The position numbers and the translations under genes are program-made. The notes under the pieces were generated by a model. The model did not search any database. It had not been told where the DNA came from and was given only the letters and a program-made list of their open reading frames with translations. From Akkermansiaceae bacterium (GTDB lineage Bacteria; Verrucomicrobiota; Verrucomicrobiia; Verrucomicrobiales; Akkermansiaceae), in the NCBI GenBank assembly GCA_026461385.1, contig JAPJNB010000175.1:1-41969 (forward strand): a DNA stretch of 41,969 bases, read 5' to 3'. Shown here in pieces: positions 33,461-41,247 of this stretch (positions are counted from its first letter, which is position 1; every line of letters starts with the position of its first letter).

Positions 33461-33967
33461 TCAAGGAACCCGGAAATAGCCCTTACCGGCACCCGTGTAG
33501 GTCGGGTCTTGCACCAAAGTCCCACTCGGGATGTCACGCACATCGACGACTTTGTTGTTATAAGGACTGAAAACAAACCCCTCTTTTCCGGGAACCTTGT
33601 TGGCCACAGCGTACTCAGGGCGCTTTTCCGGAGCCGACGGTTTCGGACTTTCCTTCGGATGACCCGATGGGCTTGGTGACCCAGCAGACGAGGGCTTGAC
33701 CTCTGCTGGTGGCGTCTTGGCTTGGACCGGCGGAGTCTTCGTCTCAGCAGGTGGAGTCGTCGTATCCGTCGGGGTGATTTGCGCCACTTCCGATTGATTC
33801 GGCGGCACCGTCTGGTTTGGAAGTGGCGGAGCCTCAGGCGTGACGACCATTTTTTTGATCGGCCTCCTGGATTGGCGCCGATGGTCCTTGCTCTCGTCGT
33901 AAGGATAACAAGACGCAAGGAGAACGCAGCCGAGTGCGGCAAATACCTTTATTGAGCTAGATTGCAT
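33461..33967 (-). CDS. Pro/Thr-rich lipoprotein with short conserved-looking C-terminal module
   Basis: 168 residues from ATG 33967. The signal MQSSSIKVFAALGCVLLASC has a perfect lipobox (LASC, C20). A basic segment (DHRRQSRRPIKK) and a Pro/Thr/Lys-rich linker (about 50-118, with repeats like TPPAETKTPPVQAKTPPAEVK) could span the peptidoglycan. The last 50 residues form a compact module (VPGKEGFVFSPYNNKVVDVRDI, GTLVQDPTY, GYFRVP) that looks folded and constrained. Function is unknown. It lies upstream of tyrA-aroA, separated by a terminator. Confidence 0.75.
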   Translation of the reverse strand: MQSSSIKVFAALGCVLLASCYPYDESKDHRRQSRRPIKKMVVTPEAPPLPNQTVPPNQSEVAQITPTDTTTPPAETKTPPVQAKTPPAEVKPSSAGSPSPSGHPKESPKPSAPEKRPEYAVANKVPGKEGFVFSPYNNKVVDVRDIPSGTLVQDPTYTGAGKGYFRVP

Positions 33968-34152
33968 TTGGGTAGGTTCGGAGAATTTTGGCAAGCGGAC
34001 TGGAATTCATGATGACCAGTGGCTGTGGGGAATCATGCCGCTCTTCCGCGCGGCGTCAAGCAAGGTCGTTGGCCATGAGAGGGTTTTCTGATGCAACATT
34101 TTCGCCAGTGGTGCTTGTCGCCCGAGAGGATTCCCGCTGAAATTTCCCCACC
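33968..34152. other. divergent gap between lipoprotein gene and IF-1-like gene
   Basis: 185 bp holding both promoters. No consensus promoter, repeat or RNA gene was recognised. Confidence 0.35.
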
Positions 34153-34368
34153 ATGCCAGATGACACCCTTCTCACCGTTGGAATCGTTTTGGAAAACGTA
34201 AACCCGATCCTCTACCGAGTCATCTTGCCAAACGGGAAAAAGATCCTCGCTCACCTCTCCAAGGCGCTGACGGAAACAAAAGCAGCCTTTGAAGTCGACC
34301 AGAAGCTGGTGTTGGAACTGACGCCCTACGATTTCGACCAAGCGCGGATTTTGCGGTTGGCGGACTGA
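34153..34368 (+). CDS. IF-1-like S1/OB-fold protein
   Basis: 71 residues, the size of translation initiation factor IF-1. GIVLENVNPILYRVILPNGKKILAHLS aligns with the IF-1 N-half (G-VLE---N-M-FRVEL-NG----AHISG) and LVLELTPYDFDQARILRL with its C-half (V-VELTPYDLSKGRI). The middle differs: the conserved basic loop RKNYIRI is replaced by TETKAAFEV, losing residues that contact 16S rRNA. It may be a second, divergent IF-1 or an OB-fold RNA chaperone rather than the main InfA. It is convergent with mnmE, with only 5 bp between stops. Confidence 0.8.
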   Translation: MPDDTLLTVGIVLENVNPILYRVILPNGKKILAHLSKALTETKAAFEVDQKLVLELTPYDFDQARILRLAD

Positions 34369-34373
34369 GCCGC

Positions 34374-35744
34374 TCACTTCCCGATGCAAAAGCTGCTAAA
34401 AATCACCCCAAGGAGATCCTCGGTGTCGACCTTTCCGGGAATTTCACCTAGCGCGTCCAACGCCTCGCGCAGATCGAGAGCCGCCAGCTCGGGATCCGCC
34501 GCGCCGTCATTGAGAAGCGCGAGAGCCGCCCGCAGCGACGCGCGTGCCACTTGCAGGCTTGCTTGATGTCGAGCATTGATGGCAACCGCGTGTTCACCCC
34601 AATCGGCCTCGTTGAAATGAAGTGCCGCACGAATGGCATCTGACAGCGCGCCGAGCCCTTCACCCGAGGAACAAGAAAGTCGCACCGCACCGGTACTCGC
34701 CCAACTCGCATGTTCCCCAAGGTCAGTTTTATTCAATACCAAAAGACGTTTTACTGAAGTCGCCGGGAGAATGAACTCGTCAGGCCTTGGCTGGCTTGCA
34801 TCCACGATTTCTAACAGAAGATCGGCGGCTTCGATTTGGCGGACGGTCCGCTGAATCCCCGCAATCTCGATCTGATCAACCGCCTCGCGAACCCCTGCCG
34901 TGTCGATCAGACGCAGCGGGATGCCGTGCAAATTGACAACCTCCTCGATCGTGTCACGCGTGGTGCCAGCGACGTCGCTGACAATGGCACGGTCAAATCC
35001 TAACAGAAGATTGAGCAGGCTGGATTTTCCCACGTTCGGCTGACCGAAGATCACCGTCCGCACCCCTTCGCGGAGCACGCGACCTTGATCGGCCGTGGCG
35101 AGCAATGACTCGACCACTTCGAGCACCGCAGCGACCCGCCCACGCAACAGGATCCCGGTTTGGGGGTCGATATCCTCCTCCGGGAAATCGATCCAAGCCT
35201 CAAGATGAGCGAGCGTTTCCAACAATTGGTCACGAGCGGCGGTGGTGCGTTTACCGAGCGTTCCTTCAAGCTGACTGCGGGCGGCCCGAAGCGAGAGGCG
35301 GGTCTGCGCCGAGATCAAATCCATCACGCCCTCAGCTTGGGTGAGATCCAGCTTGCCATTGAGAAACGCCCGCTGGGTGAATTCACCGGGTCCCGCCGCA
35401 ACCGCTCCGCATGCGAGAAATCGACCCAACACCTCGCTGGTAACGAGGATCCCACCATGGCCGGTGAACTCCACAGAGTCTTCCCCAGTGTAGCTGTTAG
35501 GCCCGCGGAAAACGGTTAGTAAACCATCATCTAACACCCGACCATCCGCGTCTTTGACGTGGCAGTAGCAAGCGGCGCGCGGCAACGCCGATGAAGCTCT
35601 CCCACCCGTCACCGCATCAGCGATCGCAATTGCCTCCGGCCCAGAAAGTCGCAGCAAAGAAACCGCACCCATGCCAGGAGGCGTGGCGACCGCGGCAATG
35701 GTCGTAACCCCAGAATCTGAAAATTTCTCCATCGCATCGATCAC
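34374..35744 (-). CDS. mnmE: tRNA modification GTPase MnmE
   Basis: 456 residues. An N-terminal folate-binding domain (about 12-130, TPPGMGAVSLLRLSG, NSYTGEDSVEFTGHGG, GEFTQRAFLNGKLDL), a helical domain and an inserted G domain: G1 GQPNVGKSS (234-242), DVAGTTRDT (G2), DTAGVRE (G3), NKTDL (G4). The C-terminal FCIGK ends with the catalytic-site Cys 453. With MnmG it modifies the wobble U34 of several tRNAs. The GTG at 35744 overlaps the hisC stop (GTGA); ATG at 35732 is an alternative start. It ends 5 bp from the convergent IF-1-like gene. Confidence 0.96.
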   Translation of the reverse strand: MIDAMEKFSDSGVTTIAAVATPPGMGAVSLLRLSGPEAIAIADAVTGGRASSALPRAACYCHVKDADGRVLDDGLLTVFRGPNSYTGEDSVEFTGHGGILVTSEVLGRFLACGAVAAGPGEFTQRAFLNGKLDLTQAEGVMDLISAQTRLSLRAARSQLEGTLGKRTTAARDQLLETLAHLEAWIDFPEEDIDPQTGILLRGRVAAVLEVVESLLATADQGRVLREGVRTVIFGQPNVGKSSLLNLLLGFDRAIVSDVAGTTRDTIEEVVNLHGIPLRLIDTAGVREAVDQIEIAGIQRTVRQIEAADLLLEIVDASQPRPDEFILPATSVKRLLVLNKTDLGEHASWASTGAVRLSCSSGEGLGALSDAIRAALHFNEADWGEHAVAINARHQASLQVARASLRAALALLNDGAADPELAALDLREALDALGEIPGKVDTEDLLGVIFSSFCIGK

Positions 35745-36847
35745 TGCGGAGCACCGAGGCTGGCGAGCACTGAATCTAACACTTCAAGGCAGCGATCGTT
35801 TTGCGGCGCAGTGCCGATCGAGATTCGAACCCACTCGGGCAGCTTGTAGCCGCTCATGGCACGCACGATCACGCCTTGTTTCAACATGTCACGGAAAACT
35901 TGATCCCCATGGCCCGTCTTAATGAGAAGAAAATTGGCATAGCTTGGCACGTACTCCAATCCCCTTGCCGCGAGAGCCGCTTCGTAGAACGCCATTCCTG
36001 CGCGGTTGACCGCACGGGTTTGAGCGATGTGATTCGCATCCGCCAAGGCCGCGAGTGCTCCCACTTGGGCGATGGAGTTTACATTGAAGGGCTGCCGAGC
36101 TTTTTGCAGGAGCGTAGCGACATTTTTCGAGGCCAAACCATACCCAACCCGGAGCGCGGCGAGTCCGTGAATTTTTGAAAACGTCCTCAGCACACAAACA
36201 TTGCGACCCTCCCGCACATACTTAAGCACATCCGGCGGCGCGTCTGGAAACTCGAAGTAGGCCTCATCGAAGACCACAATGACATGCTCCGGAACCTGCG
36301 CCATGAAACGGTCGATCTCCGCTTGGCCCACCATCGTGCCCGTGGGGTTGTTCGGGTTCGCGATGAATACAAGACGCGTCTTGTCGGTGATCGCCGCAGC
36401 CATCGCATCCAGATCATGAATGAAACCCGGGTCTGGGACTTCCACGTATTTTGCGCCGAAAAGAGTGGCCATCAACTTGTAAACCACAAAGGCATGCTTG
36501 GCGGCGATCAATTCTGCGTCACGGTTCAGAAAGGTATGGCAAAGTAGTTCGATGATTTCATTAGAACCATTGCCTAACACCACGTTGGATAGATCCATGT
36601 CAACGGATTCCGCGATGGCGCTGCGCAATCGGTAGCCGCCACCATCTGGATAGATGTGCGCATCCTCAAGAGCATCCCGCATGGCGATTTTCGCCAAGGG
36701 TGATGGCCCAAGCGGATTTTCATTCGAGGCGACCTTGACGATGTCCGCTGGATCCAGTCCAAGCTCCCTCGCGGTTTCATCGATCGGCTTCCCTGGCTCA
36801 TAGGCTACAAGGTCACAAATAAAGCGGTTGGCGTATTGATCAATCAT
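35741..36847 (-). CDS. hisC: histidinol-phosphate / aromatic aminotransferase
   Basis: 368 residues, fold type I PLP aminotransferase. VASNENPLGPSP (39-50), ANPNNPTG (163-170), FDEAY (193-197) and the PLP lysine K225 in TFSKIHGLAALRVGYG (222-237) are HisC-family hallmarks. HisC makes histidinol phosphate and many members also transaminate prephenate or 4-hydroxyphenylpyruvate. No other his gene lies here, while shikimate-pathway genes lie 2.3 kb away, so a role in tyrosine and phenylalanine synthesis is plausible. It is coupled to mnmE by a 4-bp overlap and follows the xylulokinase gene by 60 bp. Confidence 0.94.
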   Translation of the reverse strand: MIDQYANRFICDLVAYEPGKPIDETARELGLDPADIVKVASNENPLGPSPLAKIAMRDALEDAHIYPDGGGYRLRSAIAESVDMDLSNVVLGNGSNEIIELLCHTFLNRDAELIAAKHAFVVYKLMATLFGAKYVEVPDPGFIHDLDAMAAAITDKTRLVFIANPNNPTGTMVGQAEIDRFMAQVPEHVIVVFDEAYFEFPDAPPDVLKYVREGRNVCVLRTFSKIHGLAALRVGYGLASKNVATLLQKARQPFNVNSIAQVGALAALADANHIAQTRAVNRAGMAFYEAALAARGLEYVPSYANFLLIKTGHGDQVFRDMLKQGVIVRAMSGYKLPEWVRISIGTAPQNDRCLEVLDSVLASLGAPQ

Positions 36848-36907
36848 GGTCGGGTCAAAGGGTTAGCCACGGAAATCGTGCGGGTCAACTTCAGGTAGCC
36901 GATCTTT

Positions 36908-38461
36908 TTAGCGGCTCGCAGCGAGGAGCGATTGAAAACGACCCAAGGCACTCTCATAAATCCCCGCAAGGGCAAAGTCGGGCTGGAGTGCGGATCCGGC
37001 TTCTGCTTTGCAAAACGTCTCCTGGAGTTGCGGCAAATCATGCCCCGCAGCGGCCGCAGCAATGAGCGCCGCCCCCAAGGCCGCGGAGTTTAAGACATCC
37101 AAGCGCTCGACGGGCGACTGGAAAATGTTTGCGACCAACTGAGCGATCCCGTCGTTTTGAGCGGCCCCACCGGTGAGGCGGATGCGCTCGGTTTTCACGC
37201 CCATCCATTGGGAATGCAGGCGCATGTTGAGAAATTGCCCTTCGAGCAGCGCGCGGACCTTCAATCCCGGCTCCTCGCCAGATTCAAACGCAGCGTCCCC
37301 CTCGAGCACGGGCGCACTGAAGTCGTGCCGCGGAGTGATCTCTGGGCCGAAGAATGGCAGCATCAGGTTCGTGCCTGCAGCTGCCTGAGTTTCCGCTAGT
37401 GCTTCGCGATCAAACGCAGACCAGTCCAGCCCCAGTTGATCGCGCAGCGCCTCGCGTGCCAGTGAGCCGTTGCGGAAACAAATCAGCGACATGAACCCGC
37501 CAGCAGGATTTCCGAACACGTGACCAAAGCCATTCGGGTCCGTCTTCGGGCCGGGCATGGCAGCAAAAAAGGTATCGCTGGTTCCGAGTGAAATCACCAC
37601 GTTGCCCGGGGTGGTCGCTCCCATCCCAACCAGCGATGCCGGGTTGTCGCCGGTGAACAACGCGACGACCGCTTGTGCTGAAAATCCGTATTTTTTGACA
37701 AAATAGTCGGCAAGGGTGCCTTGGACCGTGGTCGCTAGTGCCGCCGGAAGCAGTTTTTCATCGAGACCCGGCGCAGTCGCCGCCAGCAAACTCGAATCCC
37801 ATGACTGGGTGGCAAGGTTGAGCAGATTCATGCCGGCCCCATCGCCAAAATCGATTGGCACGGACTTGCCCGCAAGCACGGACGCGATGAATGAACTCAC
37901 CAAATGAATCCGAGCGGTGCGCTCGTACGCTGCTGGGTCGGACTTGAAAAATCGGCGAATCTGTGGGCCGGAGAAACGCTCGATGGCGATCGATCCACTC
38001 AGGCGGCAGACCTCCTCGGAACCGCCAAGGGCTTCAGTGATTTCCTCACATTCGGCTCCCGTCGAGGTGTCCATCCAGATGGGGGAGGTGGGACGGGTCA
38101 ATGCAGGCGAGAGTTGTGCGGCCAAACTTTGCGACCCATCCAATGCCGCGAGGCGTTTATCGAACGTGGAATCCAAATAGACCGAACCATGTTGCTGACC
38201 GGATCCAGCGATGACCTTCACCTCCGAGAGATCCGTCACCATCGCCAAACGACTCATGAGCAGGTCAAGTGCCTCAAGCCACATCGCCGGATTGGCATGC
38301 ACCTCGCCGTTCGCCCCACCCGGAATGAACCCGCTCGGCGATTGGTATTGCGGAAATTCACTGCCAAAATTGACCGAGAGTTGGCACGCGATCACCCCAG
38401 AGATGGGATCGATGACCACAGCGGTAAGCGACTGAGTGGATGAATCAAGACCGAGAAACAT
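36908..38461 (-). CDS. xylB: xylulokinase, eukaryote-type FGGY kinase
   Basis: 517 residues from ATG 38461 (the frame is open to 38737, but the upstream part is antisense shadow of nothing recognisable and overlaps cfa). LGLDSSTQSLTAVVID is the phosphate-1 motif of FGGY kinases; GSGQQHGSVY, PIWMDTSTGAEC, LSGSIAIERFSGPQI, HLVSSFIASVLAG, FGDGAGMNLLNL, FTGDNPASLVGM, SLGTSDTFF and LTGGAAQNDGI follow. This motif set matches the human XYLB-like subfamily more closely than E. coli XylB. It phosphorylates D-xylulose to xylulose-5-phosphate. No xylose isomerase or transporter is nearby. Confidence 0.93.
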   Translation of the reverse strand: MFLGLDSSTQSLTAVVIDPISGVIACQLSVNFGSEFPQYQSPSGFIPGGANGEVHANPAMWLEALDLLMSRLAMVTDLSEVKVIAGSGQQHGSVYLDSTFDKRLAALDGSQSLAAQLSPALTRPTSPIWMDTSTGAECEEITEALGGSEEVCRLSGSIAIERFSGPQIRRFFKSDPAAYERTARIHLVSSFIASVLAGKSVPIDFGDGAGMNLLNLATQSWDSSLLAATAPGLDEKLLPAALATTVQGTLADYFVKKYGFSAQAVVALFTGDNPASLVGMGATTPGNVVISLGTSDTFFAAMPGPKTDPNGFGHVFGNPAGGFMSLICFRNGSLAREALRDQLGLDWSAFDREALAETQAAAGTNLMLPFFGPEITPRHDFSAPVLEGDAAFESGEEPGLKVRALLEGQFLNMRLHSQWMGVKTERIRLTGGAAQNDGIAQLVANIFQSPVERLDVLNSAALGAALIAAAAAGHDLPQLQETFCKAEAGSALQPDFALAGIYESALGRFQSLLAASR

Positions 38462-38588
38462 GGGCGGAGCATCCCAACACGAGCCGGGTTTTCCAAGCGG
38501 TAAAATTGGCCAATTGAGCGCCCCAAGCGCCGACGCAGCACGCCCACAAACGGCGCAAGACGCCCGCCGCCGTTCAATCTGGCCCATT
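38462..38588. other. 127-bp gap between cfa and xylB
   Basis: No gene or terminator hairpin was recognised. It probably holds the xylB promoter, or the two genes share a transcript. Confidence 0.3.
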
Positions 38589-39734
38589 TCAGCCAAATCG
38601 CGGACACCCACCGACCACCCCATGCTTGGAAAGCGTCCACTGCCAGAGTTGCAGATCCCGCGCTCGGAAACCTCCCGCGCAAGAGAGCAAATAGTATCGC
38701 CACTGCCGGAAAAACCGCTCGCCCAGCGCGTCCGCAAATTGGGGCCATGCCGCCTCGAAGTTCGCGCACCATTGCATCAAGGTCTTGTCGTAGTCTGCCC
38801 CGAAATTGTGCAAATCTTCAGTGACCAGAAGCCCATCCATCGCTTCGCTGATCTGATTGATCGCAGGCAACTCGCCGTTTGGAAAAATGTATTTATCGAT
38901 CCATGGATCATTGACCCCGCTGGAATCGCTCTTCCCAATGGTATGCAATAGGAAAATCCCATCATCGGTTAGACACCGACGCACCACCTGCATGAAGGCA
39001 CGGTAGTTCTTTTTCCCGACGTGCTCAAACATCCCGATGCTCGCGATGCGGTCGAACTGGCCACTCAGATCTCGATAGTCTAGCAAGCGAAATTCTAACG
39101 GAAGATCGGCATAGCGCCGCCTCGCATAATCGATCTGCTCGCGGGAAATACTGACACCCACACATTCCGCGCCATGATGTTCCGCAGCATAGGCCATGAA
39201 TCCACCCCAACCGCAGCCGATGTCGAGTAGCCGCATGCCCGGCCTGATCTGCAGTTTCTGGCAAATCAATTCAAGTTTGGCCTCCTGCGCTTGGCCAAGA
39301 TTCCCTGCCGACTTCCAATATCCACAAGTGTACATCATGCTGGGACCGAGCATCGCTTGGTAGAAATCGTTACCCAAGTCGTAGTGAGTCTCACCCACCC
39401 GCCAGGCCCGCTTGCGGCTTTGGCGATTGAACATGCGCTCAGCCAGAAGTGGCAGAATCAGGCTCCATGGCTTCACTTCACGATCAAGCCTCGCCCTGAG
39501 CAGCCGGGCGAAAAATTCATCAAGCTGCTCCACATCCCAATGACCATCCATGTAAGCCTCGCCTAACCCAAGGCTGCCCTGCGAAATGAGGCGCCCGAGC
39601 ACACTCGGCTCTTTGATTTGCATGTCCCAAGGATGCTCGCCATTGATGCGAATCCCAGCCTTCGCCAAGAGCCCGCCGATCTGTTTTTTCAAGGGAGATT
39701 CCAATGCTGGAGTTGCTAGGACGGGTTCGTGCAT
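38589..39734 (-). CDS. cfa: cyclopropane-fatty-acyl-phospholipid synthase-like methyltransferase
   Basis: 381 residues: an N-terminal lipid-binding region (1-110, SLGLGEAYMDGHWDVEQLDEF) and a SAM-dependent methyltransferase domain. THYDLGNDFYQAMLGPSMMYTCGYW (116-140) is the CFA-synthase signature, LLDIGCGWGGF (169-179) the SAM motif I, SIGMFEHVGKKNY (bicarbonate/active-site His-Glu region) and IDKYIFPNGELP follow. It methylenates unsaturated phospholipid acyl chains to cyclopropane. The C-terminus ends VVGGCPRFG, slightly unusual. First gene of a minus-strand run toward xylB, hisC and mnmE. Confidence 0.94.
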   Translation of the reverse strand: MHEPVLATPALESPLKKQIGGLLAKAGIRINGEHPWDMQIKEPSVLGRLISQGSLGLGEAYMDGHWDVEQLDEFFARLLRARLDREVKPWSLILPLLAERMFNRQSRKRAWRVGETHYDLGNDFYQAMLGPSMMYTCGYWKSAGNLGQAQEAKLELICQKLQIRPGMRLLDIGCGWGGFMAYAAEHHGAECVGVSISREQIDYARRRYADLPLEFRLLDYRDLSGQFDRIASIGMFEHVGKKNYRAFMQVVRRCLTDDGIFLLHTIGKSDSSGVNDPWIDKYIFPNGELPAINQISEAMDGLLVTEDLHNFGADYDKTLMQWCANFEAAWPQFADALGERFFRQWRYYLLSCAGGFRARDLQLWQWTLSKHGVVGGCPRFG

Positions 39735-39938
39735 TGCTTTGGAAATTGGGCCGACTGAGACTCAAATTCGGGGGGGACGAGAAATCACCAGAGAGCCCGA
39801 TGAATCAGCCATAGAGAATGGCACAAGCCGATTTCATTTTCAAGAAGAGACTGGAATGAAGGGCATCGATCCGATCACGACACGCTGCGCCGATTTAATT
39901 CCGTGCCAATCCGCGATCCAGCAGACTAGGATCTGGCC
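39735..39938. promoter_or_regulatory. divergent region between cfa and rhlE, with rhlE -10 box
   Basis: 204 bp. A good -10, TAGGAT (39927-39932), lies six bases before the rhlE ATG (39939), so transcription would start at or next to the start codon; the matching -35 region is weak. A run of seven G (39772-39778) is also present. No promoter for cfa was clear. Confidence 0.4.
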
Positions 39939-41210
39939 ATGCCGTTCAGCAAATTTGGACTCGAGACGCCGATTCTCCGTGCGATTCAAAAGGTCGGGTA
40001 CACCCGCCCAACCGCCGTGCAGGTGGCCGCCATCCCGAAAATCATGCAGGGAGCCGACCTCATCGCCATCGCTCAAACGGGCACCGGCAAAACGGCGGCC
40101 TTCGTTCTGCCGATGCTCCACCAACTTTTCCAGTTTCACCTCCAACAACAACCCCGCGGGATCAGGTCGCTCATCCTCGCCCCCACCCGCGAGCTCGCAG
40201 TGCAAATCATGGAAAACATCCGCACCTATGGGCAAAGTTTGCCGATCCGAGTGGCCGCAATCTTCGGCGGCGTGGAAGAAGATGCACAGATCAAGTCGCT
40301 GCGCAAAGGGGTCGATTGCATCGTCGCAACCCCCGGTCGCTTGCTCGATTTGATCGGCCGCCAGAACCTTGATTTCCGCCCACTTGAAATGCTGATCCTC
40401 GATGAAGCCGACCGGATGTTGCACATGGGATTCCTTCCGGACATCGAGAAAATCATCGAAATCTTACCTCGTCGCCGACAAACTTTGATGTTCTCCGCCA
40501 CGCTCCCGAAAGAGGTCGAGTCGCTCGCCCGCCGGTTTCAACACCACCCAAAGATGGTGCAAATCGGCAAGCGCTCCAACCCTGCGGATACCGTATCCCA
40601 GTGCATCTACGAGGTCCCCACTCATCTCAAAAACGCCCTGCTGCTCGCACTCCTTCAGCAACCCAAGTTCCAACGCGTTCTCGTCTTCGCCCGCATGAAA
40701 GATGGCGCAGACCGAATCACCAATTTTCTCAAAATCGCCAATGTGAAGGTGGCCAAACTGCACTCCAGCCGCTCACAAGAGCAACGCCTCCAAGCCCTGC
40801 AAGCCTTCAAGGACGGAGCCGTCCAAGTCCTCGTCGCAACCGACATCGTCGCTCGTGGCATCGACATCGATGGCGTCAGCCATGTGATCAACTTCGACTT
40901 CCCCGTGAACCCAGAAGACTACGTGCATCGCATCGGAAGAACCGGGCGGGCAGAAGCCGAAGGTGATGCCATTAGCTTCGTACCCAAACAGGATCTCAAC
41001 CTCCTCAACATCCTCGAACTCTTCATCGGACAACGCCTCGAACGCAAACGCCTCCGTGGATTCGACTACCATGCCCCAGTCCCCGCGCCCCTACCCGGCG
41101 ATAAACAGGCACCACGCGACTGGCGGAAACGCACCCGCGAAATGGAAGCCAAACGCATGGCAAATTCCATCGAGACCACCCCGCGAAAGCAACCGAAAAA
41201 GCGTCGTTAG
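39939..41210 (+). CDS. rhlE: DEAD-box RNA helicase, RhlE-like
   Basis: 423 residues. Q-motif F6 and PTAVQ (24-28), motif I AQTGTGKT (45-52), Ia PTREL, Ib TPGR (131-134), II LDEADRM (154-160), III SAT (186-188), then the C-terminal RecA domain with VLVFARMKDGADR, ATDIVARGIDID and VHRIGRTGR. The C-terminal tail is short and very basic (RKRTREMEAKRM, RKQPKKRR), as in RhlE proteins that act in ribosome assembly and cold adaptation. The TAG stop lies in a GTTAG pentamer. Confidence 0.94.
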   Translation: MPFSKFGLETPILRAIQKVGYTRPTAVQVAAIPKIMQGADLIAIAQTGTGKTAAFVLPMLHQLFQFHLQQQPRGIRSLILAPTRELAVQIMENIRTYGQSLPIRVAAIFGGVEEDAQIKSLRKGVDCIVATPGRLLDLIGRQNLDFRPLEMLILDEADRMLHMGFLPDIEKIIEILPRRRQTLMFSATLPKEVESLARRFQHHPKMVQIGKRSNPADTVSQCIYEVPTHLKNALLLALLQQPKFQRVLVFARMKDGADRITNFLKIANVKVAKLHSSRSQEQRLQALQAFKDGAVQVLVATDIVARGIDIDGVSHVINFDFPVNPEDYVHRIGRTGRAEAEGDAISFVPKQDLNLLNILELFIGQRLERKRLRGFDYHAPVPAPLPGDKQAPRDWRKRTREMEAKRMANSIETTPRKQPKKRR

Positions 41211-41247
41211 AATCCACTAGAAACCCGCTCAATCAAACCCAACCCCA

